DNA of 64,000 nt from Frigoribacterium sp. SL97 (GCF_026625765.1 NZ_CP113062.1:1426001-1490000), one strand, 5' to 3'; positions 8,081 to 17,425 are shown, counted from the stretch's first letter. Translations and numbers: made by a program. Notes: generated by a model from the letters alone, not told the origin.

Positions 8081-9331
8081 ATGAAGAAGACCGTGTCGAC
8101 CGCCACCGTGCTGTCGACGGCCATCGTCATCGCCCTGGGGGGCATCGCGCTGAACGGACAGGCGGCTTCTGCCGAGCCTGCGCCGCTGGATCGGACGGCG
8201 ACGGCGTCCGAGGTCGAGCCCGAGGTCGGGGGCCCGGCCGTGCTCGAGGACGTCGAGGACGCGCCGGCGGTGACGCCGACGCCCGAGATCGACGACGAGG
8301 CGGGGCCGGCCGCGCCCGCCGTCGGGCCCGGGGCCGACGCCACGACCGGCCCGTCGGACGAGTCGGGGGACGGCTCCGGGGTGACCGACGACGGCGCGAC
8401 GGCCCCGTCGGCGCAGCCGTCCGCGGCGGCCCCCAGTGCGGCCGAGGGTGCTGCTGCACCGGCGGCACGGTTCACGGTCGCGAGCCCCCTGGACGGTGCG
8501 GTCTACGCGACCCTGGGCTACGAGCTCGTGATCGAGGCACCCGATGCCCGGTTCTCGTACGAGGTGTTCGACTCCGCGGGACAGTCGGTCCGGGGCGAAG
8601 CGGACGTGGCCGGTCCGCGGGCCGTCCGGTACGTGCACCTGCCCCAGGACGCAGCGCCCGAACAGTCGATGACCGTCGTCGTGTCGAACGCGGACGGTTT
8701 CGTCCTCGGTTCCGAGACGCGGTCCTTCCGGGTGGAGGTCCCGACCTCTCCTGCCGTCACCATCGGGTCGCCGCGGCAGGGGGAGACGCTGCGAACCCCC
8801 GCGACCACGTGGCCGGGGGGCGGCTCGTTCGTGCTCGAGGGCACCGGCCAAGCGGGCTCGTGGCTGCACTACTCGTACGAGGCGCTCTCGGAGCAGACCG
8901 GGTGGGGCAGCGACTACGACTCACCGATCGTGCGTGCCGACGGCACGTGGGCCATCGGCGACGGCCTGCCGTACGGCTCGTGGCGTGCCACGGTCCAGCA
9001 GTACGCGGGCGCGGGCGACCCGAGCCTGGGGGGAGTCCAGCAGCCCTCGCGGAGTCGGCTGTCGGCACCGGTGACCGTCGACTTCACGTTGGCCGCACCG
9101 GTCGTCGTCGCCGCTCCGTCCGAGCCGGCCGTGGTGTCCGTCGCCGTGCCCCCCGCGGCTCGACCGTCCGTGCCGATGCCCGCACGGGTCGTCCCCGTGG
9201 CGCACCGCTCCGACCTCGCCTACACGGGCTCCTCCGAGACGACTCCGTGGGCGGGTCTCGCCGGCATGGTCCTCGTGGGGCTCGGGGCGGCGACCGTCCT
9301 CGTCACGCGGCGCCGCGCCTCCCGGGGCTGA
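8081..9331 (+). CDS. sortase-anchored secreted surface protein (LAYTG motif)
   Basis: 416 residues. A cleavable signal peptide ends near ASAEP (about residue 30). A low-complexity Glu/Pro/Ala/Thr stretch to about residue 130 follows, then two Ig-like beta-sandwich regions (about 130-230 and 230-335), a Pro/Val-rich spacer and a C-terminal sorting signal. That signal is LAYTG at about 379, then a hydrophobic helix and RRR. LAXTG is the motif recognised by class E sortases of GC-rich actinobacteria, so the protein should be covalently fixed to peptidoglycan. The ATG at 8081 is preceded by AGAGGA at good spacing. No enzymatic domain is visible; adhesion or wall structure is a guess. No sortase gene lies in the window. 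Confidence 0.8.
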   Translation: MKKTVSTATVLSTAIVIALGGIALNGQAASAEPAPLDRTATASEVEPEVGGPAVLEDVEDAPAVTPTPEIDDEAGPAAPAVGPGADATTGPSDESGDGSGVTDDGATAPSAQPSAAAPSAAEGAAAPAARFTVASPLDGAVYATLGYELVIEAPDARFSYEVFDSAGQSVRGEADVAGPRAVRYVHLPQDAAPEQSMTVVVSNADGFVLGSETRSFRVEVPTSPAVTIGSPRQGETLRTPATTWPGGGSFVLEGTGQAGSWLHYSYEALSEQTGWGSDYDSPIVRADGTWAIGDGLPYGSWRATVQQYAGAGDPSLGGVQQPSRSRLSAPVTVDFTLAAPVVVAAPSEPAVVSVAVPPAARPSVPMPARVVPVAHRSDLAYTGSSETTPWAGLAGMVLVGLGAATVLVTRRRASRG

Positions 9332-9346
9332 ACCGCAGCGCGGCCG

Positions 9347-10327
9347 TCAGCGACGAGCCGGGTCGGACGCCCTCCGTGGCGTCAGGCTCGGCTCGTCCGG
9401 CGTCGAGAGTGTGAGCACGGCCTCCTCGACGGCGTCGTGGTCCTCGAGCTGCCGCTCGACGCGGCGCAGGGCGACGGCGACGTGCTCTTCGCGGTCGTCG
9501 CCCGTCATGTCGACGGCGGCGACGAGGTAGAACCGACCCGGACCGACGAACTCGGTGTGCAGGTAGGTGACCCGCTCGATCTCGGGGCGCGCGAGCAGAC
9601 GTTCGAGCACGGTCGACTCGAGCTCGTCCGAGGGGCTCTCGCCGACGAGGAACCGCCGGTTGCGGTCGATCAGCACCAACGCGACCACCCCCAGGAGCAC
9701 GCCGACGGCGATGGACCCGATCGCGTCGAACACCGCCGAGCCGGTGACCTGGTGCAGGAAGATCCCGAGGAAGGCGATCAGCAGGCCGATCAGGGCCGCC
9801 GCGTCCTCAGCGAACACCGCCCGCAGGGTCGAGTTCGAGCTGCGCAGCACGTGCCGCAGCGTCGGCACCTGCCGTTCGGCCGCCGATCCGCGGGCCTGAC
9901 GGAACGCCTGCAGGAAGGACGTGCCCTCGAGCACGAAGGCGATGGCCAGCACGACGTAGTTGATCAGGTAGTTCTCGGCCTCCTCGTCGGCGGTCAGCTG
10001 GGAGATGCCGTGCTGGATGGACACGACGGCGCCGACGGTGAACAGGCCGAACGCGGCGAACATCGACCAGACGTAGGTCTCCTTCCCGTAGCCGAGGGGG
10101 TGCGCGTCGTCCCGTCGCTTGACGCCCCGCTTGTCGGCGACGAAGAGGAAGATCTCGTTGCCCGTGTCCGCCCACGAGTGCGCGGACTCCGCCACCATCG
10201 ACGCGGAGCCGGTGAGGAAGGCGGCGACCGTCTTGGCGACGGCGATCAGCAGGTTGGCGACGAACGCCACGATCACGGTGACCGTGCTCTCGGGCTTGAC
10301 CGGGGGGTCGGACGGGGTGGAGGACAT
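9347..10327 (-). CDS. cation diffusion facilitator family transporter
   Basis: 326 residues. The N-terminal half has the CDF membrane domain: helix 1 VAFVANLLIAVAKTVAAFLTGS, then SMVAESAHSWADTGNEIF containing the HxxxD metal site of helix 2, and DDAHPLGYGKETYVWSMFAA before helix 3. A second site lies in AVFAEDAAALIGLLIAF of helix 5 (DxxxD-like, with Glu-Asp). A C-terminal cytoplasmic domain of about 90 residues follows. CDF proteins export Zn, Fe, Mn or related divalent metals by proton antiport. The sequence resembles the FieF/slow-evolving actinobacterial group but the metal is not decided. ATG at 10327 has GAGG upstream. It is divergent from the ileS T-box leader. Confidence 0.88.
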   Translation of the reverse strand: MSSTPSDPPVKPESTVTVIVAFVANLLIAVAKTVAAFLTGSASMVAESAHSWADTGNEIFLFVADKRGVKRRDDAHPLGYGKETYVWSMFAAFGLFTVGAVVSIQHGISQLTADEEAENYLINYVVLAIAFVLEGTSFLQAFRQARGSAAERQVPTLRHVLRSSNSTLRAVFAEDAAALIGLLIAFLGIFLHQVTGSAVFDAIGSIAVGVLLGVVALVLIDRNRRFLVGESPSDELESTVLERLLARPEIERVTYLHTEFVGPGRFYLVAAVDMTGDDREEHVAVALRRVERQLEDHDAVEEAVLTLSTPDEPSLTPRRASDPARR

Positions 10328-10384
10328 GGCCTCGATCCTGCTCCTCGGGACGGCCTCGCGCCTCCTCGGCTCTGACGGTAGGAT

Positions 10385-10650
10385 CGAGCACGCATCGATC
10401 CGGCCATCACCGGGGAGCACCCGGAAGAAAGCGAGCGGCGGGCCCAGGCCCGGTGGTCGTCGGTAGAACCGGGCGGGGCAGGCCCGTCACAGCCGCAGCA
10501 GAGCGGTCGCGGTCGCCGTCCGAGAGGACGACGACGGCGGCAAGCGGGGTGGTACCGCGCCACCCGGGTCAGGCACCCGGACGGCGTCCTCGTGGTCAGA
10601 AGGTCCCTCGGCCAGCGCAGCGGGGGCGACCCACCGCACGACCTGGAGAA
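10385..10650 (+). promoter_or_regulatory. T-box leader of ileS (tRNA-Ile sensing, probably translational)
   Basis: The T-box core GGTGGTACCGCG is present, with TGGTACCGCG at 10551-10560. TGGT (10551-10554) is the bulge that pairs with the uncharged tRNA acceptor end, and its last base fits the A discriminator of tRNA-Ile. Upstream, a compact stem I region holds ATC at 10406-10408 as the likely isoleucine specifier codon, in the short stem I arrangement known from actinobacterial ileS leaders. Flanking GGGGTGG/CCACCC (about 10545-10570) make the antisequestrator helix. I see no run of Ts. The ileS Shine-Dalgarno (CTGGAG, 10643-10648) lies downstream, so control is probably at ribosome access. 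Confidence 0.88.
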
Positions 10651-10653
10651 CCG

Positions 10654-13600
10654 ATGACCTACCCCAAGGGTTCCGACGCCACCGGCGTCCCCGCCTCCCC
10701 GCGATTCCCCGAGATCGAGACCGGCGTCCTCGCCTTCTGGAAGCGCGACGACACCTTCGCCGAGTCGATCCGTGCACGCGAGGGTTGCGACGAGTGGGTC
10801 TTCTACGACGGCCCGCCGTTCGCCAACGGCCTGCCGCACTACGGACACCTCCTGACGGGTTACGCCAAGGACGTCTTCCCGCGGTACCAGACCATGCGCG
10901 GCAAGCAGGTGCACCGCCGCTTCGGCTGGGACACCCACGGCCTGCCCGCCGAGCTCGAGGCGATGCGTCAGCTCGGGCTGACCGAGAAGCACGAGATCGA
11001 CGACATGGGCATCGACGTGTTCAACGCCGCCGCCCGCCGATCGGTGCTGCAGTACACCGACGAGTGGCAGCGGTACGTCACCCGCCAGGCGCGCTGGGTC
11101 GACTTCGACCACGACTACAAGACCCTCGACGTCGACTACATGGAGAGCGTCGTCTGGGCCTTCAAGCAGTTGCACGACAAGGGACTCGCCTACGAGGGCT
11201 TCCGTGTGCTGCCCTACTGCTGGCACGACCAGACCCCCCTGTCCAACCACGAACTGCGCATGGACGACGACGTCTACAAGAACCGTCAGGACCAGACGGT
11301 CACCGTCGCCTTCCCCCTCGTCGGCGCCAAGGCCGAGGCGCTCGGCCTGACCGGCGTCGAGGCGCTGGCCTGGACGACCACCCCGTGGACCCTCCCGACC
11401 AACATGGCGCTGGCCGTGGGGCCGGGCATCGACTACGTCACCGTGCCCCACGCCCTCCTGCCGGGCGAGCGCACCGGCGACCAAGAGCTGTTGACCGGCA
11501 GCGTGTTCCTGCTCGCGGCCGACACGCTCGGCGCCTACGCGCGCGACCTGGGCTACGAGTCCGCCGAGTCCGCCCAGGCCGCCGTCACCGCGACCTTCAC
11601 CGGTGCCGAGCTCGAGGGCGTCGAGTACGACCGCATCTGGGACGTCTACGCCGACACCGAGGCCTGGGGCACCGAGAACGCCTGGCGCGTGCTGGTCGCC
11701 GACTACGTCGCCACCGGCGAGGGCACCGGCATCGTGCACCAGGCCCCGGCCTACGGCGAGGACGACCAGCTGGTCTGCGCCGCCGCGGGCATCCCCGTGA
11801 TCGTCTCGGTCGACGACGGTGGGCGCTTCCTGCCGATGTTCGACGAGCTGGGGGTCGCCGGTCTCCAGGTCTTCGAGGCCAACAAGCCGTTGGTGCAGCG
11901 CCTCCGCGCCGACGGTCGCCTGGTGCGCCTCGCCAGCTACGAGCACAGCTACCCGCACTGCTGGCGCTGCCGCAACCCCCTGATCTACAAGGCGGTGTCG
12001 AGCTGGTTCGTGCGCGTCACCGAGTTCCGCGACCGCATGGGCGAGCTGAACCAGCAGATCACCTGGGTGCCCGACAACGTCAAGGACGGCCAGTTCGGCA
12101 AGTGGGTCGGCAACGCCCGCGACTGGTCGATCTCGCGCAACCGCTACTGGGGTTCACCGATCCCGGTGTGGAAGAGCGACGACCCCGCCTACCCGCGCGT
12201 CGACGTCTACGGCTCGCTGGCCGAGATGGAGGCCGACTTCGGCCGCCTGCCGCTCAACGCCGACGGCGAGCCCGACCTGCACCGCCCCTACATCGACGAG
12301 CTCACCCGACCGAACCCCGACGACCCGACCGGGCAGAGCACGATGCGCCGCATCGAGGACGTCCTCGACGTCTGGTTCGACAGCGGCTCGATGCCGTTCG
12401 CACAGGTGCACTACCCGTTCGAGAACCAGCAGTGGTTCGACGAGCACAGCCCTGCCGACTTCATCGTCGAGTACATCGGCCAGACCCGTGGCTGGTTCTA
12501 CACGCTGCACACGCTCTCCACCGCGTTGTTCGACCGCCCGGCCTTCTCGAACGTGGTCAGCCACGGCATCGTGCTCGGCTCCGACGGTCAGAAGATGTCG
12601 AAGAGCCTGCGCAACTACCCCGACGTCAGCGAGGTCTTCGACCGCGACGGGGCCGACGCCATGCGCTGGTTCCTCATGTCGAGTTCGGTGATCCGCGGCG
12701 GCAACCTCGTCGTCACCGAAGAGGGCATCCGCGAGGGCGTCCGGCAGTTCCTGCTGCCGCTCTGGAGCACCTGGTACTTCTTCTCGCTCTACGCCAACGC
12801 GGCGTCCGGAGGCGCGGGTCGTCACGCCGCCCCCGGTCACGACGCGCAGTGGCGAACCGACTCGGGCGACGTCCTCGACCGCTACCTGCTGGCGAAGACG
12901 CGCCTCCTGGTCACGGACGTCGGGGCGGCCCTCGACGCCCTCGACACGCCGCGGGCCACCGCGACGCTGCGCGACTTCGCCGACGTCCTGACCAACTGGT
13001 ACGTCCGACGCTCGCGTGACCGGTTCTGGTCGGGCGACGACGTCGACGCCTTCGACACCCTCTTCACGGTGCTCGAGACCCTCACCCGGGTCGCGGCCCC
13101 GCTCGCGCCCCTCGTCGCGGACGAGATCTACAAGGGACTCACCGGGGGTCGCTCGGTGCACCTGACCGACTGGCCCGACGCCTCGGCGTTCCCGGCCGAC
13201 GACGCCCTCGTGGCCGCGATGGACGCCGTTCGCGCGGTCGCGTCGAGCGGCCTGGCGCTGCGCAAGGCCCAGGGGCTGCGCGTCCGCCTGCCGTTGGCCC
13301 GTCTGACCGTCGTCACGCCCGACCCCGCGGGCCTCGAGGCGTTCGCCGACATCGTGCGCGACGAGCTCAACGTCAAGCAGGTCGTCGTGACCCGCCTGAC
13401 CGAGGAGAGCCTCGGAGAATACGGCGTCACCCGCAAGCTCACCGTCAACGCCCGGGCGGCCGGTCCGCGCATCGGCAAGCAGGTGCAACAGGTCATCCCG
13501 GCGGCGAAGAGGGGCGACTGGCAGCCCGCGGGCGAGAACGTCGTCGTCGGCGGCGTCGAGTTGCTGGCCGGCGAATTCACGCTCGAGCTGGCCGTCGCCG

Positions 13601-13947
13601 ACGCGTCGAGCGCTCTCGCCTTCGTCGGCGACGGCGGCTTCGTGCTGCTCGACACCGCGACCACGCCCGAGCTCGAGGCCGAGGGCCTGGCCCGCGACGT
13701 CGTGCGTGCCGTGCAGCAGGCCCGGAAGACCGCCGACCTCGACGTGTCCGACCGCATCGTGACGACGCTCACGACCGACGCCGTCGCGGCGGCCGCCGTC
13801 GAGGCCCACCGTGAGCTGATCTCCCGCGAGACCCTGACCACCGAGCTGATCGTCGACGTCCAGGAGGGCGTCGGCGAGCGGCCCGAGAAGACCGTCGTCG
13901 GATCGGGCTCCGGCTCGGCCGTCGTCGTGGAGGTACGACGCGCATGA
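10654..13947 (+). CDS. ileS: isoleucine--tRNA ligase
   Basis: 1097 residues, the usual length for the long eukaryotic-like IleRS type found in actinobacteria. Class I signatures are intact: HYGH at 62-65 and KMSKS at about 647-651. The editing domain is inserted between them (GTGIVHQAPAYGEDD is a typical editing-site segment), and the anticodon-binding domain follows. The enzyme charges tRNA-Ile with isoleucine in the cytoplasm and hydrolyses mischarged valine. ATG at 10654 has CTGGAG six bases upstream. Expression is under the T-box. The stop overlaps the folC start (ATGA), so folC and the next gene are co-transcribed. Confidence 0.97.
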   Translation: MTYPKGSDATGVPASPRFPEIETGVLAFWKRDDTFAESIRAREGCDEWVFYDGPPFANGLPHYGHLLTGYAKDVFPRYQTMRGKQVHRRFGWDTHGLPAELEAMRQLGLTEKHEIDDMGIDVFNAAARRSVLQYTDEWQRYVTRQARWVDFDHDYKTLDVDYMESVVWAFKQLHDKGLAYEGFRVLPYCWHDQTPLSNHELRMDDDVYKNRQDQTVTVAFPLVGAKAEALGLTGVEALAWTTTPWTLPTNMALAVGPGIDYVTVPHALLPGERTGDQELLTGSVFLLAADTLGAYARDLGYESAESAQAAVTATFTGAELEGVEYDRIWDVYADTEAWGTENAWRVLVADYVATGEGTGIVHQAPAYGEDDQLVCAAAGIPVIVSVDDGGRFLPMFDELGVAGLQVFEANKPLVQRLRADGRLVRLASYEHSYPHCWRCRNPLIYKAVSSWFVRVTEFRDRMGELNQQITWVPDNVKDGQFGKWVGNARDWSISRNRYWGSPIPVWKSDDPAYPRVDVYGSLAEMEADFGRLPLNADGEPDLHRPYIDELTRPNPDDPTGQSTMRRIEDVLDVWFDSGSMPFAQVHYPFENQQWFDEHSPADFIVEYIGQTRGWFYTLHTLSTALFDRPAFSNVVSHGIVLGSDGQKMSKSLRNYPDVSEVFDRDGADAMRWFLMSSSVIRGGNLVVTEEGIREGVRQFLLPLWSTWYFFSLYANAASGGAGRHAAPGHDAQWRTDSGDVLDRYLLAKTRLLVTDVGAALDALDTPRATATLRDFADVLTNWYVRRSRDRFWSGDDVDAFDTLFTVLETLTRVAAPLAPLVADEIYKGLTGGRSVHLTDWPDASAFPADDALVAAMDAVRAVASSGLALRKAQGLRVRLPLARLTVVTPDPAGLEAFADIVRDELNVKQVVVTRLTEESLGEYGVTRKLTVNARAAGPRIGKQVQQVIPAAKRGDWQPAGENVVVGGVELLAGEFTLELAVADASSALAFVGDGGFVLLDTATTPELEAEGLARDVVRAVQQARKTADLDVSDRIVTTLTTDAVAAAAVEAHRELISRETLTTELIVDVQEGVGERPEKTVVGSGSGSAVVVEVRRA

Positions 13948-15350
13948 CCCCGAAGAAGAACGACCGTCAGGGCGATCCCGCCGACGAGCAGGGAGGCGAG
14001 TTCGCGGCCGGCGCGCAGCGCGTCCACGACGAGCTGCTGGCACGCATCGGCGAGCAGGCCCCGCAGCCGCGGCTCGAGCCGACCCGGCGAGCCGTCGAGC
14101 TGCTGGGCGACCCGCAGCGGGCCTATCCGGTGATCCACCTCACCGGCACGAACGGCAAGACGTCGACCAGCCGGATGATCGAGAGCATCCTGCGGGCGCA
14201 CGGCCTGCGCACCGGGCTCATGACGAGCCCGCACCTCGTGCACCTCAACGAGCGCATCGTGGTCGACGGCGAGCCGATCAGCGACGAGCGCCTGGTCGCC
14301 AACTGGGACGACATCCAGCCCTACCTGACCATGGTCGACACCGATCTCGAAGCGGCGGGGGAGCCCACCCTGACCTTCTTCGAGGCCCTGACGGTGCTCG
14401 CCTTCGCCTGCTTCGCCGACGCTCCCGCCGACGTGGTCGTGCTGGAGGTCGGCATGGGGGGCGAATGGGACAGCACGAACGTGGCCGACGGCCAGGTCGC
14501 CGTCTTCACCCCCATCGCCCTCGACCACCAGAACCGTCTCGGCTCGACCGTGGCCGAGATCGCCCGCACCAAGGCCGGGATCGTCAAGCCCACGGCCGCC
14601 GTGGTCTCGGCGTCGCAGACCCCCGAGGCCCTGGTCGAACTCGAACGCGCCGTCGAGTTGAGCGAGGGGTCGCTCGCGGTCGAGGGCACCGCCTTCGGCG
14701 TCGAGTCCACCACCGTCGCCGTCGGCGGCCAGGTCGTCACGATCCGCGGGCTCGCGGGCCGGTACGACGACCTGCTCCTGCCGCAGTTCGGTGACCACCA
14801 GGCCCAGAACGCCGCCGTCGCGGTCGCGGCCGTCGAGTCCTTCCTCGGCGGTGGGTCGCAGCCGCTCGACCACGAGGTGCTCGCCGAGGGACTCGCGAGT
14901 GCGACGTCGCCCGGCCGCCTGCAGATCGTCGCCAACGAGCCGACGATCCTGGTCGACGCGGCGCACAACCCGCACGGCGCCCGCGCCCTGGCCAAGGCCC
15001 TCGACGACTACTTCCAGTTCGGCGGCGTCGTCGCGGTGCTCAGCGTGTTGGCCGACAAGGACGCCGCGGGCATCGTCCGCGCCCTGGCGCCCACGGTCAC
15101 CCAGTTCGTCGTGACGAGCTCGAAGTCCGACCGGGCGATCGACGCCGACGAGCTCGCCGCCATCGCGGTGGGCGTCGTGGGTGCCGACCGCGTCGTCGTC
15201 GAGACCGACCTCGTGGCGGCCCTGCGCACGGCGCGCGACCTGGCCGACGAGGTCGAGGGCGACGAGCCCGGCGGCGTCGTCGTGACGGGGTCGATCACGC
15301 TGGTCGGCGACGTCATCGCCCTCTCGCAGCAGCCCGAGGGGCTCTCGTGA
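13944..15350 (+). CDS. folC: bifunctional folylpolyglutamate synthase / dihydrofolate synthase
   Basis: 468 residues of the Mur ligase superfamily. The P-loop HLTGTNGKTSTSR (near residue 72) is followed by the folate-site segment TSPHLVHLNERI and the ATPase-centre TFFEALTVLAF and EVGMGGEWDSTN blocks. The C-terminal domain begins near VDAAHNPHGA. It adds glutamate to dihydropteroate and extends the polyglutamate tail of folates. The start overlaps the ileS stop; its end overlaps a DUF4233 membrane protein, an association common in actinobacteria. The N-terminus has about 30 extra hydrophilic residues. Confidence 0.95.
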   Translation: MTPKKNDRQGDPADEQGGEFAAGAQRVHDELLARIGEQAPQPRLEPTRRAVELLGDPQRAYPVIHLTGTNGKTSTSRMIESILRAHGLRTGLMTSPHLVHLNERIVVDGEPISDERLVANWDDIQPYLTMVDTDLEAAGEPTLTFFEALTVLAFACFADAPADVVVLEVGMGGEWDSTNVADGQVAVFTPIALDHQNRLGSTVAEIARTKAGIVKPTAAVVSASQTPEALVELERAVELSEGSLAVEGTAFGVESTTVAVGGQVVTIRGLAGRYDDLLLPQFGDHQAQNAAVAVAAVESFLGGGSQPLDHEVLAEGLASATSPGRLQIVANEPTILVDAAHNPHGARALAKALDDYFQFGGVVAVLSVLADKDAAGIVRALAPTVTQFVVTSSKSDRAIDADELAAIAVGVVGADRVVVETDLVAALRTARDLADEVEGDEPGGVVVTGSITLVGDVIALSQQPEGLS

Positions 15351-15775
15351 CGACGCCACCGCCTCCCGGCGGAGCCGGAGCCGGAGCCGGCGGGCGCGCG
15401 CCGCGCCCCCGTCGACGTCGTGGGGCGGCCGAGAGCCTGCTCTCGATCGTCCTCGTGCTCGAGGCCATGACGCTGTTCTTCGTCACCCTCGTGGTCTTCG
15501 GGCGGCAGTTGCTGCCGGCCGGCGTCGCCTGGGGCGCAGGCCTCGCCGCGATCGTCCTGACGCTGCTGATCTCGCAGACCCTGCGCTGGCGGTGGGGCGT
15601 CGCCCTCGGCTGGCTCGTCCAGCTGGGTCTCGTGGCCTGTGGGTTCCTCGATCCGGTCATGTTCGTCGTGGCCGCCCTGTTCGTGGCCATCTGGACCTAC
15701 TGCCTCGTCAAGGGCACACAGCTCGACCGCATGAACGCCGCGCGGCTGCGCGACGCGCCCGGTGACGTGGCCTGA
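15347..15775 (+). CDS. DUF4233 domain-containing membrane protein
   Basis: 142 residues starting at a GTG that overlaps the folC stop (GTGA). After a Pro/Gly/Arg-rich N-terminus there are four membrane helices (about 25-50, 55-75, 80-100 and 102-120). The last loop reads VKGTQLDRMNAARLRD. The family is uncharacterised and almost always sits between folC and ndk in actinobacteria, as here. Function unknown. Confidence 0.85.
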   Translation: MTTPPPPGGAGAGAGGRAPRPRRRRGAAESLLSIVLVLEAMTLFFVTLVVFGRQLLPAGVAWGAGLAAIVLTLLISQTLRWRWGVALGWLVQLGLVACGFLDPVMFVVAALFVAIWTYCLVKGTQLDRMNAARLRDAPGDVA

Positions 15776-15813
15776 GCCGACACCCACCGACCCGTCCTCC
15801 GGGCGCCCGCCCG

Positions 15814-15851
15814 CGAGCCATCCGCCACCCACCGAGCCATCCGCCACCCAC
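15814..15851 (+). repeat. perfect 19-bp tandem duplication in the ndk leader
   Basis: CGAGCCATCCGCCACCCAC occurs twice in succession (15814-15832 and 15833-15851). A related CACCCACCGAC lies just upstream near 15780. The duplication ends 13 nt before the ndk start codon, just ahead of AGAGGAG. It looks like a slippage duplication; a regulatory role is not evident. Confidence 0.85.
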
Positions 15852-15864
15852 CGAAAGAGGAGCA

Positions 15865-16281
15865 ATGTCCGATCTCGAAGAAACCCTCGTCCTCGTCAAG
15901 CCCGACGGCGTCGCCCGCGGCCTGACCGGCGAGATCCTGCGCCGCATCGAGGCCAAGGGGTACTCGCTCGTCGACGTCCGCCTCGTGCAGGCCGACCGCG
16001 ACCTGCTCGCGAAGCACTACGAGGAGCACGTGGGCAAGCCGTTCTACGAGCCCCTCGTCGAGTTCATGCAGAGCGGCCCGACCGTCGCGCTGCGCATCGC
16101 GGGCGACGCCGTCATCGCGGGCTTCCGCTCGCTCGCCGGCACGACCGACCCGACGACCGCGGCCCCTGGAACGATCCGTGGCGACCTCGGCCGCGACTGG
16201 GGCCTGAAGGTCCAGCAGAACCTGGTGCACGGCAGCGACAGCCCCGAGAGCGCCACGCGCGAGCTGGCCCTCTGGTTCTGA
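15865..16281 (+). CDS. ndk: nucleoside-diphosphate kinase
   Basis: 138 residues, the standard length. ETLVLVKPDGVARGL opens the ferredoxin-like fold, and the active-site histidine is in NLVHGSDSPESA near residue 117. It transfers the gamma-phosphate of ATP to other nucleoside diphosphates through a phosphohistidine. A strong Shine-Dalgarno (AAAGAGGAGC) precedes the ATG. It follows folC/DUF4233 after 89 nt and is closed by a perfect 20-bp hairpin. The DPTTAAPGTIRGD loop has a Pro/Gly variation seen in actinobacterial forms. Confidence 0.96.
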   Translation: MSDLEETLVLVKPDGVARGLTGEILRRIEAKGYSLVDVRLVQADRDLLAKHYEEHVGKPFYEPLVEFMQSGPTVALRIAGDAVIAGFRSLAGTTDPTTAAPGTIRGDLGRDWGLKVQQNLVHGSDSPESATRELALWF

Positions 16282-16309
16282 GCCGCCGACCGGCGTGACG
16301 CCGGAGACC

Positions 16310-16354
16310 ACCGAGCCCGCGCCTCCTGAGTCCATCAGGAGGCGCGGGCTCGGT
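16310..16354. terminator. perfect 20-bp inverted repeat, bidirectional terminator with two copies of the dispersed motif
   Basis: ACCGAGCCCGCGCCTCCTGA (16310-16329) pairs without mismatch with 16335-16354 around a 5-nt loop. Each arm contains one exact CGCGCCTCCT/AGGAGGCGCG copy (16318 and 16337). It lies between the convergent ndk and DsbA-like genes. There is no T tract. Confidence 0.85.
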
Positions 16355-16374
16355 CGTGTCGACGGGTCGCGTCG

Positions 16375-17298
16375 TCAGGGGGTCGGCGTCGCCGTCGAGC
16401 CCTCGGTGTCGCCCGTGCTGGTGTCACCGGTCGGGGCGCCGTTCTGCACCTCGGCGACGAACTGCGCGAAGGTGCTCGCGTCGGTCAACGAGCCCTGGTA
16501 CTGCTGGCCGTTCACCAGGACGAGCGGGGTGCTCGCGAGCTTGTCGAGCGACGAGTTCGGGATCGGGTCGTTCAACGCCCGCTGGGTGGCCGAGGCGACC
16601 CAGTCCTCGAAGTCGCCCGCCTTGATGCACGACGGGATCTGGTCGTCGGTCGCCCCGGCACCCTGCACCAGGGTGACGAGCTCGTCGTTCGTCAGGCCCC
16701 GGGTGTTCTCCTCGGGTTGCTGCGCGAACAGGGCGGTGTTGACGTCGAGCGCCTTGTCGGGCTCGTGGTTCGCGACGCAGGCGAAGGCGTTGGCGGCCCG
16801 CGTCGAGTACCGGCTGCCCTGCGAGGCGTTGTCGAGGAACCCGATGGGGTGGATCGCCAAGGTGGCGGCACCGCTCGAGACGGCTTCCTCGAGCTGCTGG
16901 GCGTTCGTCGTGTCGAACTGGCCGCAGAACGGGCACATGTAGTCGAGGTAGACCACGATCGACGGCACGTCGCCCGAGGCGCTCGGGGCCGGGGTCGGGG
17001 TCGCGTCGGCGGCGAGGGCGCCACTCGGCACGGCGGTCACCGCCCCGTTCGAGCCCTCGAGCACCAGGCCGTCGCTCGCCATGTTCGCAGGGCCGGGACC
17101 GGCCGGCTTGATCGACTGCGTGATGACGAGCGCGACGATCGCGAGCACCGCCACGATGCCCACGACCAGGCCGCCCTGCAGGAGCCACTTGTTGCGTCGT
17201 CGACGTCGGGCCTCGGCCTCGCGCGTGACGCGGGCCTTCTCGCGGGCTGCTTCTCGGCGTTCCTTCTTGCTGGCGGGGGAGTCGGTGGGTGGCGTCAT
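16375..17298 (-). CDS. DsbA-family thioredoxin-like protein, membrane anchored
   Basis: 307 residues. A basic, charged N-terminus (KKERREAAREKARVTREAEARRRRR) precedes one membrane helix at about 38-60, so the catalytic domain is outside the membrane. The thioredoxin-fold domain has YLDYMCPFCGQF with CPFC active-site cysteines near residue 125 and the cis-proline segment STPLVLVNGQ near 255. DsbA-like proteins introduce or isomerise disulfides in exported proteins. The next gene upstream is a VKOR homologue, the usual actinobacterial re-oxidant. The C-terminus is a Thr/Gly/Asp-rich tail. Confidence 0.9.
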   Translation of the reverse strand: MTPPTDSPASKKERREAAREKARVTREAEARRRRRNKWLLQGGLVVGIVAVLAIVALVITQSIKPAGPGPANMASDGLVLEGSNGAVTAVPSGALAADATPTPAPSASGDVPSIVVYLDYMCPFCGQFDTTNAQQLEEAVSSGAATLAIHPIGFLDNASQGSRYSTRAANAFACVANHEPDKALDVNTALFAQQPEENTRGLTNDELVTLVQGAGATDDQIPSCIKAGDFEDWVASATQRALNDPIPNSSLDKLASTPLVLVNGQQYQGSLTDASTFAQFVAEVQNGAPTGDTSTGDTEGSTATPTP

Positions 17299-17425
17299 CA
17301 GTCCTCGTCGTGGCTCGGGGGTCGTCGGTCAAGACTGGCGAGGCCGACCCTGATTCGGCTGGGAGCGACCTGAGTGCGACTGACGGGGCGGGTGGGCCCG
17401 AGCCGGGGACGCGAGGAGGCGCGGC

